DNA of 64,000 bases from Spinellus fusiger (GCA_025094145.1 JALLLS010000020.1:372001-436000); one strand, 5' to 3'. Shown: positions 24,401 to 38,190, numbered from the stretch's first letter. Notes: generated by a model not told the origin, from the letters alone. A program made the numbers and translations.

Positions 24401-25356
24401 CATCTCAGCAGCATATCATTTCCCCAGTTAAAGGCACTCTCATCGATCATCGAGTTCAGGGGACTATCTAGAAAGATGATAGGGTTAGTGGATAGATCTT
24501 CCCTTTGTACCTTTGAAAGCAGAGCTGTGTTACAAATAGGGAACACTACAGCTCCCAGTTTTAGGTAAAATTGCTACATTGCTATCAAGGCAGTATCTGC
24601 AAAAAGTCTATTCACCTTTCTATAGAATTATACATAGGCTATCAAGAGGTAATGTTATGTGTAGGGTTGTCTATTCACTGCACTGACTACAGGAAACCTC
24701 CACAGGAAACCTCCACAGTGAAGCAATACTTCTTATACTAATTCCAAGACCGCTTACATATCCTGATAGTGTTCTTATTCTTATTATTCTCAGCATCAAT
24801 AGTTGCTTGTCAGTGCACTCTATTAAACACTACTTTACACTTGTTTACAGCAAGAGACTTGGCTGCTTATCAGGCAACTGGAAATAAGAACAGTTCGATC
24901 GATCCAAAAAGTTCTCTCTTGGTTCATGCTCCGAAGCATCACTGTCATGCTTATACTCTTTATCGAAAGGATACTAAACAATATGTCATTTTAACATATC
25001 AGCTCTACTGCAGTGACAGCGGTAGAATAGCAAAATAGATTAAAGTTCTTACTGATCGACACTACATTGCTACTCAGTGAGTGATAGCATCATTATCAGT
25101 GGCAAGTTATGGCAAAAGATCTTTAAAAGTCAAATCAATCCTTCAACCCCTTGGTAAAGTTCAATATTCAACTTGGAAAATGCCACCCAGTAACACTTAT
25201 ACAATGGATTCTTTATTCACTATTTCTTTGCTTTGTTGATGGGCATAAAAGATAGATAGATAAATAAATAAATAGATAGATAAATAAATAGATAAATAGA
25301 TAGATAAATAAATAAATAGATAAATAAATAGATAAATAAATAGATAAATAAATAGA

Positions 25357-25387
<31 letters not shown>

Positions 25388-26282
25388 ATAGATAATAGAA
25401 ATATGCTTCTGAATTGATCTAATCTTACAACTTATACTTGTCATTGCAATAGAAAACTAACAACATTTTCCTAAAGTGAGTGGATATGCTGCACCATGAC
25501 ACTATGTTTGTGGCAAGAGTATTTTATGTATGTAAAAGAATACACACAGCAGAATTATTTTAAAAATGATAGATCAAGTAGCGGATACAAAGAAAGCCAA
25601 CATCTGAGAAAGATAAAGCCAAATATTAGACTTAGTACTTGAAAATGATAAACTGCCAACAACAACAAAAGTTTACTACACACATCTTAGTGAATTGTTC
25701 TTCTATTGACATGTATTTTATAATGCTATTAGAATTACTCTATGGACTTTCTATTTATTTATACAAGACACTCAAATCAACAAAAGAGTAAACAGGCTAA
25801 AGTCATATGTTTGTATCTAAATGAATAAACAATGATGAGCATCAACACATACTTGGTATGAGTCTACATGAAAGAGACAAAGATAGAAAGTCAGATAACA
25901 TTATTCTTATATGAAATAGACTATCTTGCTTGACAGGATTCATTTAATTTGTAGATCTTTCTAATTCATTTGTTCGCTGGTAACACTGCATATTTATTCC
26001 CTATAGCATCACCCACCTATTTCATTGAGCTGTGAATACTTGATACTATACAAATAGAATTACAATCTGTCTTCATAAATGTATTCTTCATATCTTTTTT
26101 CTTCTTTTTCTTCTTTTTCTTTATTGTACCCGTTTCTCCAATGATGCTAGACTCGCCTACAGTACTTGTCTTGGTCATTCATCTAATGAAATAATAGTCA
26201 CAATCATCTCACAAATACCTGAAAGCATGGCCGGAAAAACTACTTTCTCCATATTTCTTATTTATTTTATTCTTACTTGTTC
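21411..26282. other. long gene-poor stretch
   Basis: Nearly 4.9 kb with no gene I can support. A frame at 24769-25038 (ending LYCSDSGRIAK) has no ATG and no family match; it may be old mobile DNA. A small direct duplication (ACAGGAAACCTCC twice, 24690-24716) and a GATA/AATA microsatellite (25250-25392) are present. Near 26080-26125 a CT-rich tract precedes RIB7. Confidence 0.45.
25250..25392. repeat. GATA/AATA tetranucleotide microsatellite
   Basis: About 140 bases of interspersed GATA and AATA units. A minus-strand open frame through it (repeating LFIY) is an artefact. Confidence 0.95.
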
Positions 26283-27280
26283 ATGGATAGGGATATTTAC
26301 CAAGATGCACGTGTCTTTTTAGACAAGGTGTATGAAACCAAAGAAGAATTAGTGGAGCGTCCCTTTGTCACATTGACTTATGCTCAAAGTCTAGATGGTA
26401 AAATAGCCATAAAAGGACAGCAGTTACTCTTGAGTGGTAAGGAGAGTATGGCTATGACACACAGGTAATAGTAATAGCAATAGTAATAGTATGAATAAGA
26501 ATAGCTCTAATATTAAAGACAGACAGACAGACAGACAGTTGGGTATTCTAAACTTCATCTAACTACTAGACTTCGAGTCCTTCATGATGGTATTATGGTG
26601 GGCATTGGGACTGCATTGATAGACAACCCCCAGCTTAATGGTAAATGGTTTCAAGTGTTTTCATACAGAGTCTATAATAAAAATGTAGTGGGATGAGTGC
26701 AGAAATGTCTCAACAGTATTCTATTTAGCCCGTTATCTCTCTCCTGAAGACCCTCTTCTTAAAAACCAACCTCAGCCTATTGTACTTGATCCTAGACTTG
26801 AGTATCCATTGACTGGAAAGCTTTTGAGTAACTTCAAGCAAGGCACAGGAAAGCAGCCTTGGTTAGTTACTTGGTTTAATGATATTGCACGCAAAGTAGG
26901 TCTATGCACATACATACATACATACATATATTGATAAAGTTCATCTATAGACAGTACTCCAAGAAGCAGGTGCTCTTGTCATAAGTATCAATGTACTAGA
27001 TGGTGCCCGTCCTTCCTTATCTACTGTATTACAGGTGTTGAGACAGCATGGCATTGAAAGTCTAATGGTTGAAGGCGGGGCACAAATCATTCAGTCTTTT
27101 CTTTTATCAGGCCATGTTGACCAATTGATTGTTACAACAGCACCTACGTTGGTGGGTCCTCAAGGTGTGAGTGTCACTGGGGATTCTACAGCTCCAGTGC
27201 TTCTGCCTACACTCAACCAAAGTGTCATCTATCAGCAGTTTGGTAGAGATATGGTGGTGGCTACAACCCTGAGTCATTAA
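26283..27280 (+). CDS. RIB7: diaminohydroxyphosphoribosylaminopyrimidine reductase (riboflavin pathway)
   Basis: Exons 26283-26464, 26570-26640, 26729-26895 and 26951-27280; 249 residues, close to the ~244 of yeast Rib7. It belongs to the RibD C-terminal reductase family (dihydrofolate-reductase fold) and reduces 2,5-diamino-6-ribosylamino-4(3H)-pyrimidinone 5'-phosphate with NADPH in fungal riboflavin synthesis. Motifs: RPFVTLTYAQSLDGKIA, LRVLHDGIMVGIGTALIDNP, PQPIVLDPRL and the NADPH-site VEGGAQIIQSFLLSG. Introns are GT-AG of 105, 88 and 55 nt; the first contains an AGAC tandem run. The ATG at 26283 is preferred over the upstream in-frame TTG. It converges with SEC7. Confidence 0.93.
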
Positions 27281-27716
27281 GAGTGATATGTCTCTATACT
27301 CTCAAGTGTATGGGAGCATGTCAAGGAATGTGTAGCGTGTTTTACATGCTGAAAGGAGAGTAGGCATAAATAAAGAGTGAAGATTGTATCACATTATTAT
27401 ATCCCATATAAACTACACTCAACAACAATAAAATAGTTATATTTCTGTCTTATTACTCTATGGAGTAGAATGAGTAGTATACTACATCTTATCAACCGAT
27501 TGGTAGTGAAAAAGAAAGATATTCTGATATAATCCCTATTCATCAGATCTAATGGTGAACAAATCAATTAAAACATACACTGTTATCATTTCACATGGAG
27601 TCTAACTACACTCTTTTCTACTATCCAATTTATGGTAAACACTAGGCATGTCATTACAATAACTTAGAGAATTAAACTAGTTTGCAGGATTTGTATTTCT
27701 ATAAAATTATCTATAA
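27281..27716. other. convergent 3' intergenic region
   Basis: About 440 AT-rich bases between the RIB7 and SEC7 stop codons. AATAAA-like signals occur on both strands (for example ATAAATAAAG near 27366 on the plus strand). Nothing else seen. Confidence 0.6.
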
Positions 27717-30700
27717 TTAAATATTTTTTTCTGCTGATATTTCATAGGATTTTCCAACTCGAATGAGTAGTGTGCGTAAAGACATTCGAATATCAAGCAA
27801 CAGACTGTCCTGACCAAGTAACTCAACAGAGGCCATATAGAATTTTGGTACATGTCGTAGGAACTAAAATGATTATCCGTAAGTGATTTGAACAGAGACT
27901 GCCTTATCTACTTACATCTTCATCTTGAAGTTGGGCCAAACCATTTAAAATAGATACAACCACAGGAGTCCATGCAGCAATATTCTTTGGCTTTGTTTCA
28001 TGATCAAGTTCTGCATACAATGCAAAAATCTCATTGCACAGGCTATAATAATAATAATAGCAATAGAATAAGTGGGTGATGAAATGCATCCTCTCCCTAT
28101 CGATCACTTACGGAATCAATATGGCCTCAATCTCCATGCGTCTATCATCACGATCACTGATGTTTTCAAGATTTGCGTACATGCGCATTAATACTGATAC
28201 ATAGCAGCCACCACTTGATGTTTCTTGTTTAAGTAAGTTGGGAAGTTGCTTCATAAAACCAAAGCGCCACAAAGCCATACGCAGATCATTGTCATTATTG
28301 AACCGCTTTGCAAAATGGAAAGACCTTCCAAGACATTCCATAATTTGCATTAAATGGCCAGTAGGAAATGCACAGTAGACAGCATCTTTACTCAATAGCT
28401 CATTGACTGTTTGAATCAACATCAACTGCAAAACACATTTGACGATGACCTGTTGGAAACTCTGCTGTCTCTCTTCGCTCACATCTGGATGGCTTGGGGA
28501 GGGTTCATTGTATTGACCGTTCACAGGGTCAGTATCAGCTATAATGATAAAGCATTCCCTTGTTTAGTAGAAAAAACACCTTTTATTTTATTCTATGTAC
28601 TTACCAGAAGGAGTTGCCTTGACCATGTTGACTAAATCCTTAGTATCATCAAACAGTCCTCGGGCAGTTGTTTTTTCAAATAAATGAACAAAGGTTTCTG
28701 CTACTAGATCCCAACAGCTCAAGTCAAATTTCTCAACATTAGTTTCAATGTATTGCTCCAAACATTCACAGCCAATACGAGCAAGTGTATCATTGTCTAT
28801 AGAGCAAGTATTGAGTCTACTTGTTTATGTTATTGTTCTTTCTACCTTGAGTAATGCACACTCCAAATAAACCAAGGATAGGCCGCATCATACCCTTTAT
28901 ACTTTCAAAGTAAAAGGTATAGAGATCCACCACATTACGAAGCGCCTCAATCATCGTAGTTGACAACCATACACTCAAGTCTTCTGGTGTCAATGTGCGT
29001 TGATGATCAGAGTTTGATTTAAGGTCATCGAAAATTGGAAATACAATTTGACGTGATATGGTTGTCCAGAAATCAGGCGTAAATGTTGAACCATAGGCTT
29101 TTAACGTTTCAAATAAATACTGAAGAGCCCTGATAAAGCAGTAGAATATCATATAAGTATTCACTCATACTTACAATATATAAATGTTCTTACCTCTTTC
29201 GCACTTCGACATCATCACTCTGCATAGTAACCTCCTTAAGACCATATAATACAGCAAACCAAAACTTCACCAAAAAGTCATCTCCTGGTTGTGATGTTTG
29301 ACCAGAAGAAGCCAAAGTATGGGCATCTGTAATCTCGATAACATTGGTCTTTTCAGCTATCTCTAGCATTCCAGGAATAGTTCCTTTGATCATATCCAGT
29401 GCAGGAAGACTAGATAATTCACTGAACTCAATAGGCTGTAAGAATGATTTGTGAAATACCTGATCTTTTGGAACTTCTTATTCTTTGAGAACTCCACCAG
29501 GCAACTAATATAATCAGGGAATGTACCGTTGGCAATGATGTCGTTGAATCGCTCATTAGCTACACTACGAACAATATCAAATGTCATATGGACAATGGAT
29601 TCTATACATTTGTTATTAGATAAGCTGTGTTGATACTTTGATTACCTGATGTCTCTCGTGCACCAATGGCAAAGACAGAAAGCATCGTTTTCCATCCTGA
29701 ACGAATATTTTGAGCTCTAGCAAGGATCATTTGTGATAAACAGCGCAATACCTGTGCAATAAAACAAGTTATTAGTCTACTTATTACTTCGACAGCTTAT
29801 TACCATGTCCTTAATAGCCACATTGGGGTTATTAGCCAAGATATTGCGGAAAGGCATGAGGAAGTCTTTTTGGAATTTAAAGTGTGGCAGTTCTTCTTTT
29901 TCCAAGAATCGCATGGCTAGCTGACGTAAGGAATCCAGTGCAAAGAAGGCGACATTGAAGTTTGACTGACAGCCCACCTACAATAGCAGGTTATTGCTAC
30001 TATGCTCTAAAAGATAAACACTTATAAGACGTACCTTGTTATAATAGTCACCTAGAATAGCCCACAAGTTGGACCACTCGATACGAATACGGTTCATGTT
30101 ATAGTACGAAATTTCTACCAGTTTCTGAAGACTGTACATTCTTGGGTGTTCAAGATGAGCAGAAGATGCAATTTCTTCCCAAGATGTTTCGCAAAGGGCT
30201 CGAACAAAATCAACAATAGCATCCTATAAAGATGCATCAGTTCCACCTTCTATAAATCTGTCTTTTTTTTATTTTTATAATTATAACTTACACCATTCAA
30301 ATTGACAGTGGCAGTAAACAACTTATCAGCAGCCAATACAAGTGATTGTGAACTTCCTGCTGAAGCCACTTCTTCTGTCAAAGAGAGTTGTGTGCCTGAA
30401 CGTCCACTTGAACGGTTCGAACGCAGAGTAGAAGAGCGTCTGACCATATCCACAGATGCTTTACTGTTGGGCTGTAGTCTCTTGGTAGAGATGTCAGGCA
30501 GTGCTCTTTGATCCACACCACTGGTAATCAATTGAAATCGTTCAAGTTGACTGACTGTAGACAGTATCTCTTTCCAACTGCCTTTAAGATAGTTTCCATC
30601 CACAGCTGCCACTTCCAACAAGGTCTTTATGGCCTCCACATTCTTGGGCTTCATTTCATTAAGGTTGGTCAAGAAAGTAAACTTTGTCAGTGTGGTGACA

Positions 30701-33700
30701 AAGGCATCTCTCTGCAAATCCATGTCTTCTGATTGAACTGTATGAAAAAGACAGATAATACGAATGGCATGCTTGAATCCAATGAGACAAAGATGCACTG
30801 TCTCAAGATCGTCTGATTTCTGAAGTGCACCAGAAATGCCTGCTAAAAAGGCCATCCATGCCACCTCAAACATTGGTCGAACATGCTCAACGTGAGAGGC
30901 AATGTAAAAAGTAAACGTTTCATTTTCACCCGCACATCTTCGACTCGCCAGCATACTACGGAAAATGGCTTCTGTTTTGGATCCCATTTCCTCAGTGGCT
31001 GCCTGGTAAGCTTCCCGACGAGCATCTCGCATTAAACCAGCACTGGTCAATGCATTTTGCAGACCTGCAATACCAAGCGCACCCATACCACCCGTGGTGG
31101 CCATGAGGGCAGCATTATTGGCGGCTTCAATCTCATCATTTAGCATGATTTCATTCTTTTGGATGTCGTTGAAGATAAACTCGAGGATCACTTCAGAGAT
31201 ATTATTGCCGTCATCAAGGCCTCGATTGTTCTTAACAAAGTCCGCGTAAGTCATAGGTCGCTTTACCGTAGGATTGTGTTGATCAGTATTTAACATGATG
31301 ACATGGTAAGCAAGAACATAGGCAGTGTCTTTATATATATATATAACCAACAGAGTAATCAAGAGAGATGAGGATTTGCATGAAAATAATAATCAACAGC
31401 CTTATCTCATTTCTCTATCTATTCTTTTTCCTTTTTCCTTTTCCTTTACCTGCATTAGCAAACACTCCAGGGTTACCATGAACATAACGTTCAGCGAATT
31501 TAAGCATAAACCGATCAATCTTTTGTGCTTCTCCAGGCAATCTGAAATGCTGTAGATATTCACGCAATGCTTCCACAAACTGCATGTCTGTAAAATCTAA
31601 CTCATCCACAAATGCGTGCATAGTAGCAATATTATCAGGCTCTCTGTATCAACAACAACAACAACAACAAAAACATAGTCAGAACAAGTCTACATAGCAT
31701 GAACAAATACCCTTCACCCAAATATTCACCAATGAAAGCCTTGCTCAGACCTTCAGTATGCAATAAGAACTTGCCCTTACTGATAGGATCGCTGATGTCC
31801 AAAAACCCGTGTTTGGCTAATAGTTGCATGCCTTTCTTTGGCTTCCAATTGAACAGACGAATGCCATCCTGCAATAACTGTTTTCGATGCTTCAAGTTCT
31901 CAAACTGTTCAGGGTCATCCATACGTAGGGTCATGGGCCCATTAGTAGTCGTACTGCTATTGATTCCTCCCGAAGAAGGGGAAGGAGACATACGAGGCAC
32001 ACTTATGGTACCATGACTGGCTGTCCTTTCCGTAGACATTCTATGGTCTTCACTTTGACGAGGAGTGTTGCCTGAGCTGTTGTCTTCTTCACTGTTGGCA
32101 TTGGCAGACACACTCACTGAGTTATTAGCATACCAGGTGACAAGAGACTGAAGAACAGCCACAAGACACTCCAATGATTTGAATTTGATAGCAGATTCAG
32201 GCAACTGAGGTCCAGAATGGCTTTGTTTTTCATTCGATAAGACGGTGGCCGTGGTTAAAGGGGGAGGAATCACCACTGATTTATGATACAAGTTACCATG
32301 ACTTGCTAAAGTATCTGTACCAGAAGCATGGATTTCCTGGTCCTTGGGATTGTTGCCAGGAGAGTTTTGTGAAGTGGTGATTTTGGACAATACATAGACC
32401 AGACTAAGTGTCAACACAAGTCATAAAGAAGAAGAAGAAAGAGAGTCAATGAGTGTGTTGGTGGGAAGTTTATCTTACCGCTCATAAATGTTATCCAGTG
32501 CCTGTCCATCACAATCGTAATTGAGGTAAATGTCTACGAGTGTTTGTGGATCACTGCATATCCGCAAGATAATTTTGAGTAGAGAGTGTTTTTGTTGGAA
32601 AGAGGCGTTGCGCATTTCCAGAATACGAAAAACAATCTCTTTAAAGAAGACTTCAATCTCTTTCTAGAATAATAAAGGGTCATCCTAGTTAGAGAAGAAT
32701 CTATGCCCCACAGCAAAAGAAAACAGATGAGTAACCTACCTTGAGATAGATTCTTAGTCCCTCGACTACTTTCCATAGGATCTCGAGTGTAATATCAAAC
32801 ACTTGAGGTACAAGGGAGAATGCATTCTTTGCTAGACTAGGACAAAGATACTGCTTTACCTCAAGGATAAATGGGTTAGAAGGTGTAAGGTTGGGATCAT
32901 TGGAGGAAGAGAGTGTCACCAAAGGAGAAGACATGATGTTCATGTGAGATGTAAGAATGGTAAGAATAAGGTGCAATGACAATAGTTTGGAACGCATTGA
33001 ATAAGATCGCATATCATTTCCCCTAAGAAAGTATAAGAAAGTGTGTACTGTGTATCGTATTTATATTTATATTTATATATTCTTACCATTCAGAAGCAAT
33101 CTGTTTCTTGGATAATTTGCAAAGTGCACGAAATACCAATATTGCGTCTTTAATATAAAGATCAGCAATATTCTCAGCAGTAAGTGGGTTGATCCTCTCG
33201 CCTTCAAAATCAGATTCTTGTTCAGATTCTTTAAGACTGTTGAATAAAAGTGAATAATAGCTCTTGTAGTGATATCAACCCCCTTTCTTCTTCTTCCCTG
33301 TACCATTCGTTACCTTTCTTTATCCTCATCTCTGTGAATATCTTCGGTAGCCAGTGCTTCTGTGTTGCTCTCTTGAGTCATCTCAATGGGAGCCTCTACA
33401 CCATTATCAGTGTGGTTCTCTAGAGTGTCCTCGGTGGATGCCTCAGCACTGTCGCTTGTAGATGCCTCAATACTATTTCTAATATTCTTTGCACTGCTCT
33501 CTTGTTTAATGATCGCTTCTACTTTCTTGCTCTCTTCTACTATCTCATCCTCAAAAATAGTGGCTGTGTCATTCAAGAAATCCTCAGAATTGTCTTTTTG
33601 TCTTCCACTGGGCAATTTCTGATCCATTTCCACACATGCCATATTGGCTTCAACAATGATCTGCTGCTGGTAGGAGATATCAGATGCTTCTGGCAATGCA

Positions 33701-34595
33701 TTGATAACCACTGCTTCAGACGTATCTTCCACACTCAGTCCCTTGAATCCATTTTCCTGTCCTTCTGCTTCTGTGCCTCTAGAGTGAGGTCTAATTTGGA
33801 TTCTTCGGAAGATATGGTCAATCATTTGAGTTAATGTCACTTGAGCTACATTTTGGTTGGCACTGTTCCGTGACAAGAGGAAGATGTTGTAGGCAGTTCG
33901 AACTGCCTTTAGTAGTGTTGCCTGGTGAAGAGGGTTTCGTGTAGAGTACACAGCATCCAACAAGGCCTGTTTTATAGCATAAGTCTCATCTTTTTTTCTT
34001 TTCTCTCTCTCTCTCTTTTCCACTGATGCACCAGCAGGTACATGGATAGATTATAAAAAGCAACTTTACCTTGATGATCTGTAACTGTACTTTTTCATCT
34101 GTTTCTTCTCCAATGAAACACGCACAAATACTGTCCACCATCTTCTCCATCATTTGTGTCTGGGCAGCTTCATCTTCCATATCATCAAGGTAGTTGTAGG
34201 TGATGAATTTACCAAGGCAGTCGAGAGCAATAGTCATCAGGTTAGCTGACCTGGTGTCAATGGCAGTCTGTAAAGCAGCAAGGATAACAGTGGATCTACC
34301 AACGCGTGAGTGTCTTTTCTTTCTTTCTTTCTTATTTCTCTTCTACTGATACATTTTTAGTGAAGAGGTGTCTACCTTGTCTGTCCTTCAGGTGCAGCTT
34401 CGTCATTCTTTAACATGTCTAACTCTATCAGCATGATAAGCTCATGACTCTGTGTTGCTTACTTTGTGCCTTGAGAACAGCCTCTTTCAAGGCCTTGTTT
34501 CTTCTTGTTTCTTTGGCATTGGCAAACTTCTCGAGAGCATTAACGACAAACACAGAGCTCGAAGTGACAGTGGACGTAGACTGGACAGACTGTCT

Positions 34596-34639
<44 letters not shown>

Positions 34640-34655
34640 TGTGTACAGGCGTCAT
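27717..34655 (-). CDS. SEC7: Sec7/BIG-type ARF guanine nucleotide exchange factor
   Basis: Twenty exons on the minus strand sum to 5676 nt (1891 residues): 34655-34463, 34424-34376, 34295-34070, 33966-33314, 33236-33087, 33022-32740, 32663-32479, 32403-31711, 31643-31450, 31328-30292, 30223-30035, 29977-29804, 29751-29647, 29601-29460, 29409-29194, 29129-28846, 28796-28605, 28548-28112, 28042-27916, 27863-27717. The size matches yeast Sec7 and BIG proteins. Order: DCB/HUS region ([27 protein letters not shown]), acidic linker, Sec7 domain at about residues 740-930 with [12 protein letters not shown] (glutamic finger E849) and [12 protein letters not shown], then the HDS repeats ([18 protein letters not shown]). 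It activates ARF at the trans-Golgi for vesicle formation. An Ala-Thr repeat near the N-terminus is encoded by a GCN/ACN microsatellite. Start ATG 34655; upstream in-frame GTG is not used. Confidence 0.93.
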
Positions 34656-35215
34656 CGTCAGAGTGTCTTTTTTTATATTTAAAAAAAATAAAAAAGTAGA
34701 AGAGGGAGAGAGCTGAATGAGCACCTTTGCAGTGTAGGTTAAACCGTTGAGTTTCTCTTTTTTCTCTCTCTCTTTTCTTTTCTTTTTGTTTTGTTTTGTT
34801 TTGTTTTGTTTTGTTTTGTTTTTGTTTTGTTTTGTTTTGTTTTTGTTTTCTTTCCTTTTATTGGCTATTTACTAGTCCTTCTAGTCTTTACCAAAGGCAC
34901 TGAACAGGGAGAAAAGAGAGCGATGAATAAGTTACAGCTGAGATGGAAAGTAGAGTGACCAAGTTCTTTATCATTTTAACGTCCAGTCAGATACACTGAG
35001 ATGCTTTGGTATCACAGTCACTTATGCCTGTGCCTGTGCCTGTGCTTATGTTAATACTTGGGGTAGTGATTGTATCTGCATGTAATATCTCTATATAACA
35101 TCTCCATGTAAGATTCCTCTTTCTTTCTTTCTTGTCCTTAAATACTAGAAATCTATGGTAAGTTTATTTATTATTATTAGTATTTTTGTTTTTTTTTGTT
35201 TGTTTGTTTGCTTCC
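34656..35215. other. SEC7 promoter region / PPR gene 3' flank
   Basis: About 560 bases between the SEC7 start and the stop of the upstream minus-strand gene. It holds a TTTTG tandem run (34786-34848), poly-T and CT tracts, and a short TGTGCC triplication (35026-35045). No coding sequence. Confidence 0.6.
34786..34848. repeat. TTTTG pentanucleotide microsatellite
   Basis: About a dozen TTTTG units with two TTTTTG variants, lying about 130-190 bases upstream of the SEC7 start codon. Confidence 0.9.
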
Positions 35216-37292
35216 TCATGGATCCGCTTTCAGAGAGAGAGAAGGCCGATCTTTCAATAAGAGCGCAATCTCATCTGCGTCTAAAACGAGTTCTTTACGC
35301 ATCGTGTCAATGACCTGCTTGGCAACGGTAGCATTCTGAGAGGCAATACAGCAATCTAGCATCGCCAGGTACGTAGGAGGGTTGATTTTGTCTGGTGTAT
35401 ATTCTCGACTCAATTCACTCTTTACAGACAAAAGAGCAAAGGCAGCCTCCTTTGAATCACGAGAGGCAAGGGCAAAGATATGCTGGTACATTGTCAAATC
35501 CCGCTGCAATCCATATTTCTTTGCCATGGCCCATCTTCCCCACATGGCACTGTACAGACCAGCCCCTCCTAAACAAGTCAATGTTGTGATAAAAGTCATT
35601 CGATCATAAAGCACATTGGATTCCAGCATGAGCTTCTCAATCTCAAAGAAACGTGGGTCGAGTTGGAATCGTGCAGAATGGTCGGGATGACTTGGGTTGG
35701 TCCATGCCAAGGCAGAGTTGAGCTTAAAGTAGTCCAGAGTGAAGTTGTTGAATCTGTGGGGAATGCATGCCTTGAGAAGGGCTTGGAATACGTGTGGTTT
35801 CTGAATATCAATCCCGCGCTTGATCATGGTGCCTACAATGCCAAGAGTCTTGTCCAGGCGTGTGTTTCCAGTATCCTTGTATTCTTTGGTTCTCGAATAA
35901 CCAGACAGCATGGCAGCATAGGTAATTCCATCAGGGGGGATGCTGTGGGTCTCCATAAAGTCAACAAAGTCCTCTGCTCTCTTCATAGGGAAATCAGAGC
36001 TGCCTAGACTGTTGGCCAATGTCATATAGGACACAATACGGTTGCACTCTGTAACGCTCAGCACTTTGGTAGTCATTAGGCGTACGACCAATTCTCCCCA
36101 TGCCATGGACTCCTGGTTTTCATAGTACCGTAAATAAAGACCTTTCACTCCCCTGGACTTGACTTGTAATTTGTACTGGTGCTGGAGCTGTCTTTGATGT
36201 GCCAGGAGTAGTACAGAGTCAAGATCCACTGTAGGATCCACAGCCTGGGTCATTTTCATATATTTCTCGGTGTGTTTGGGGTTTCCTTGGTAAGCAAAAC
36301 TGCGAGTCAGTTTAGTTAATAGCTCCAAAGAGCAAGTATCTTGCATAGTCCATGTCTGTATCCAATGGTGCACTGTATCTTCGACCTGGGCATTAGCAAA
36401 TGCCAGCAGAAAGGCCTCTCTTATGCCGAGGTTCTCCATCAATGGCTTGAGATTAGGCGTAGTGGACAGTCTCTTCATGCACTCCTCCACCTTGTCCTTT
36501 TTTATTAACACACCCCAGGCCTAAACAGGTGGTGTTGATTAGGTCAACACACTCTCCACCGGCCACAGAGCCAACTTACCTTGATTCTGTACTCCCATGC
36601 CGACACATGGTCTACAGTAAGAGTAAAGGTCTTGTCAAATGTAGTCATGATGGTAGAGAGATGGGTTCTGTAATGAGTGTTGGACTGTTTAATCCCAATG
36701 TCAATGGCTTTACACCACAGCTCAATATCCTTTCTAGCCTCAACAGGCATCTTCTGAAACCGAGAAGGAGAGAACCACCTGAGTACAGTTGCTGTCTTCT
36801 CGGGTGGCAGGTATGATTCTGTCATGGCGTCCAGGAGAAGGTGGTAGTAGTCCCTGGAAGCAGACCTGAGCTCATGGAGTTCATTCACACCGGCATAAAG
36901 TTGTTCTATTTTGCCGTCTGCTTTGTACTGTTCTAGGGTCTGTCGGGTGTCTTTTACAATAGGTACAGGGGGTGGTGAGGGGGTGGCAGTATCGACAAGA
37001 AGACAGGTGGGCTGTGCATGGACAGTAGAAGCAGAAAGAGGCGTGGACTCGGGTGTGCCTACAGGTGCCGTGGCTTGACTGTCTTGACACTGCCATGAAC
37101 TGGAAACGTGACGAGTGGCATAAAAAGTGACAGCTAAATAAAACGTCAACAGGCTTCTCGTGTGTGTGTGTTTGGTCCCTTACGAGGCTGTCTTGGATAA
37201 AAGACAGGACGAGTGACGCAATGAATTGTGTTTTTCAGCTGAGCAACTCTCGTCCTGAGAAAAGGTTTGCCCGCATAAAGTGATTGCAGCAT
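35216..37292 (-). CDS. PPR-like protein, probably mitochondrial
   Basis: Exons 37292-37184, 37133-36580 and 36520-35216; 655 residues. The N-terminus (MLQSLYAGKPFLRTRVAQLK) has many Arg/Lys and no acidic residues, consistent with a mitochondrial presequence. The remainder is alpha-helical with degenerate ~35-residue repeats. The clearest helical repeat reads IPPDGITYAAMLSGYSR, a PPR hallmark, and similar units occur around residues KPHVFQALLKAC, LYDRMTFITTL and RDLTMYQHIF. PPR proteins bind organelle RNA for stability, processing or translation. I cannot assign an RNA target. Both introns are short GT-AG (50 and 59 nt). The upstream frame extends to 37400, but only from a TTG. Head-to-head with the three-RRM gene across 0.9 kb. 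Confidence 0.72.
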
Positions 37293-38190
37293 AAGAAAAC
37301 CCCTGAACCGTGGACTAGAGAGGTGCGAAGTGATTTTTTTTGTGTTCTTTATTGAGGAGGCTGTTGAGTGTGACGCGCTACTTGAAGTTGACAGTCCCAA
37401 AGAGGACAGGGAGGGGATAGGGTCAACTTTACCAGGTCAGTCACCCCACTCAACAGAGGAAGTTTTTACGAGAGTGGTGGTGGTGGTAATAGTGGTGGTA
37501 TTAGTAGTAATAGTAGTAATAGTAGTAATAGTAGTAATAGTAGTAATAGTAGTAATAGTAGTAATAGTAGTAATAGTAGTAATAGTAGTAATAGTAGCAG
37601 CAGCAGTAGCAGCAGCAGCAGTAACAAAAACACCACCACTAACACCACCACTAACACACAGCGGGATTCTCCACCCACCCACCCACTCATAGACTGCCAT
37701 TTGCTCAAGGATTCTTAACAATAGGAAAAACACATCCTCATGGCCCAGCTGTTTATAATAGAAAAAAAAAAGAAAGAAATCTCAACAAAATCCCTTGCCC
37801 AACAGTAGAAGGAGAGTTGGGTGAGGACACTGTACTGAATGAAGATGGCCCTATAGATATATATTTACAGCCACATATAGAACATGCATAATAAACACAA
37901 CCAAATAACCATTGAGCCACTCATTCATTCATTCATCAATCACTACCCAACAACACACATGAAATGGAAAAAAGCAGTGGTGATGATTCTGCAGGCCTTG
38001 TATTTTATTATTACTATTGTCATTGTTATTATTCCTCAAGCAAAGAAAGGAACACTGAAAAAGAATCCTACTTACTCTGTTTGTGACGTATGCGAATCAT
38101 GACGCGTTTTTCTTTTTTTGGGAATACTCGAGGCTCCTTGCTCTCTTTTTCTCTCTTGTCACTTCTCACCTCTTCACGTTTCCTGACAGC
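37293..38190. promoter_or_regulatory. bidirectional intergenic region with microsatellite
   Basis: The 898 bases between two divergent start codons contain the promoters of both genes. A TAG/TAA triplet array fills 37472-37622. A CT-rich leader (38104-38186) precedes the plus-strand gene. The poly-Leu, poly-Val and poly-Ile frames here come from the repeat. Confidence 0.5.
37472..37622. repeat. AGTAAT hexamer and AGC triplet array
   Basis: About 17 units of TAGTAA followed by a shorter AGC/AGT run. Simple repeat in the intergenic region. Confidence 0.9.

Noticed and set aside
24769..25038. 89-codon frame with a hydrophobic start
   Set aside because: Starts at GTG, no ATG, no recognised motif and no plausible splice partner.
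30302..30511. Antisense frames within SEC7, BRR2, PPR and LINE exons
   Set aside because: Shadows of long real coding exons on the opposite strand.
37437..37733. Poly-Leu, poly-Ile/Thr and poly-Val frames
   Set aside because: Readings of the TAGTAA hexamer repeat between two divergent genes.
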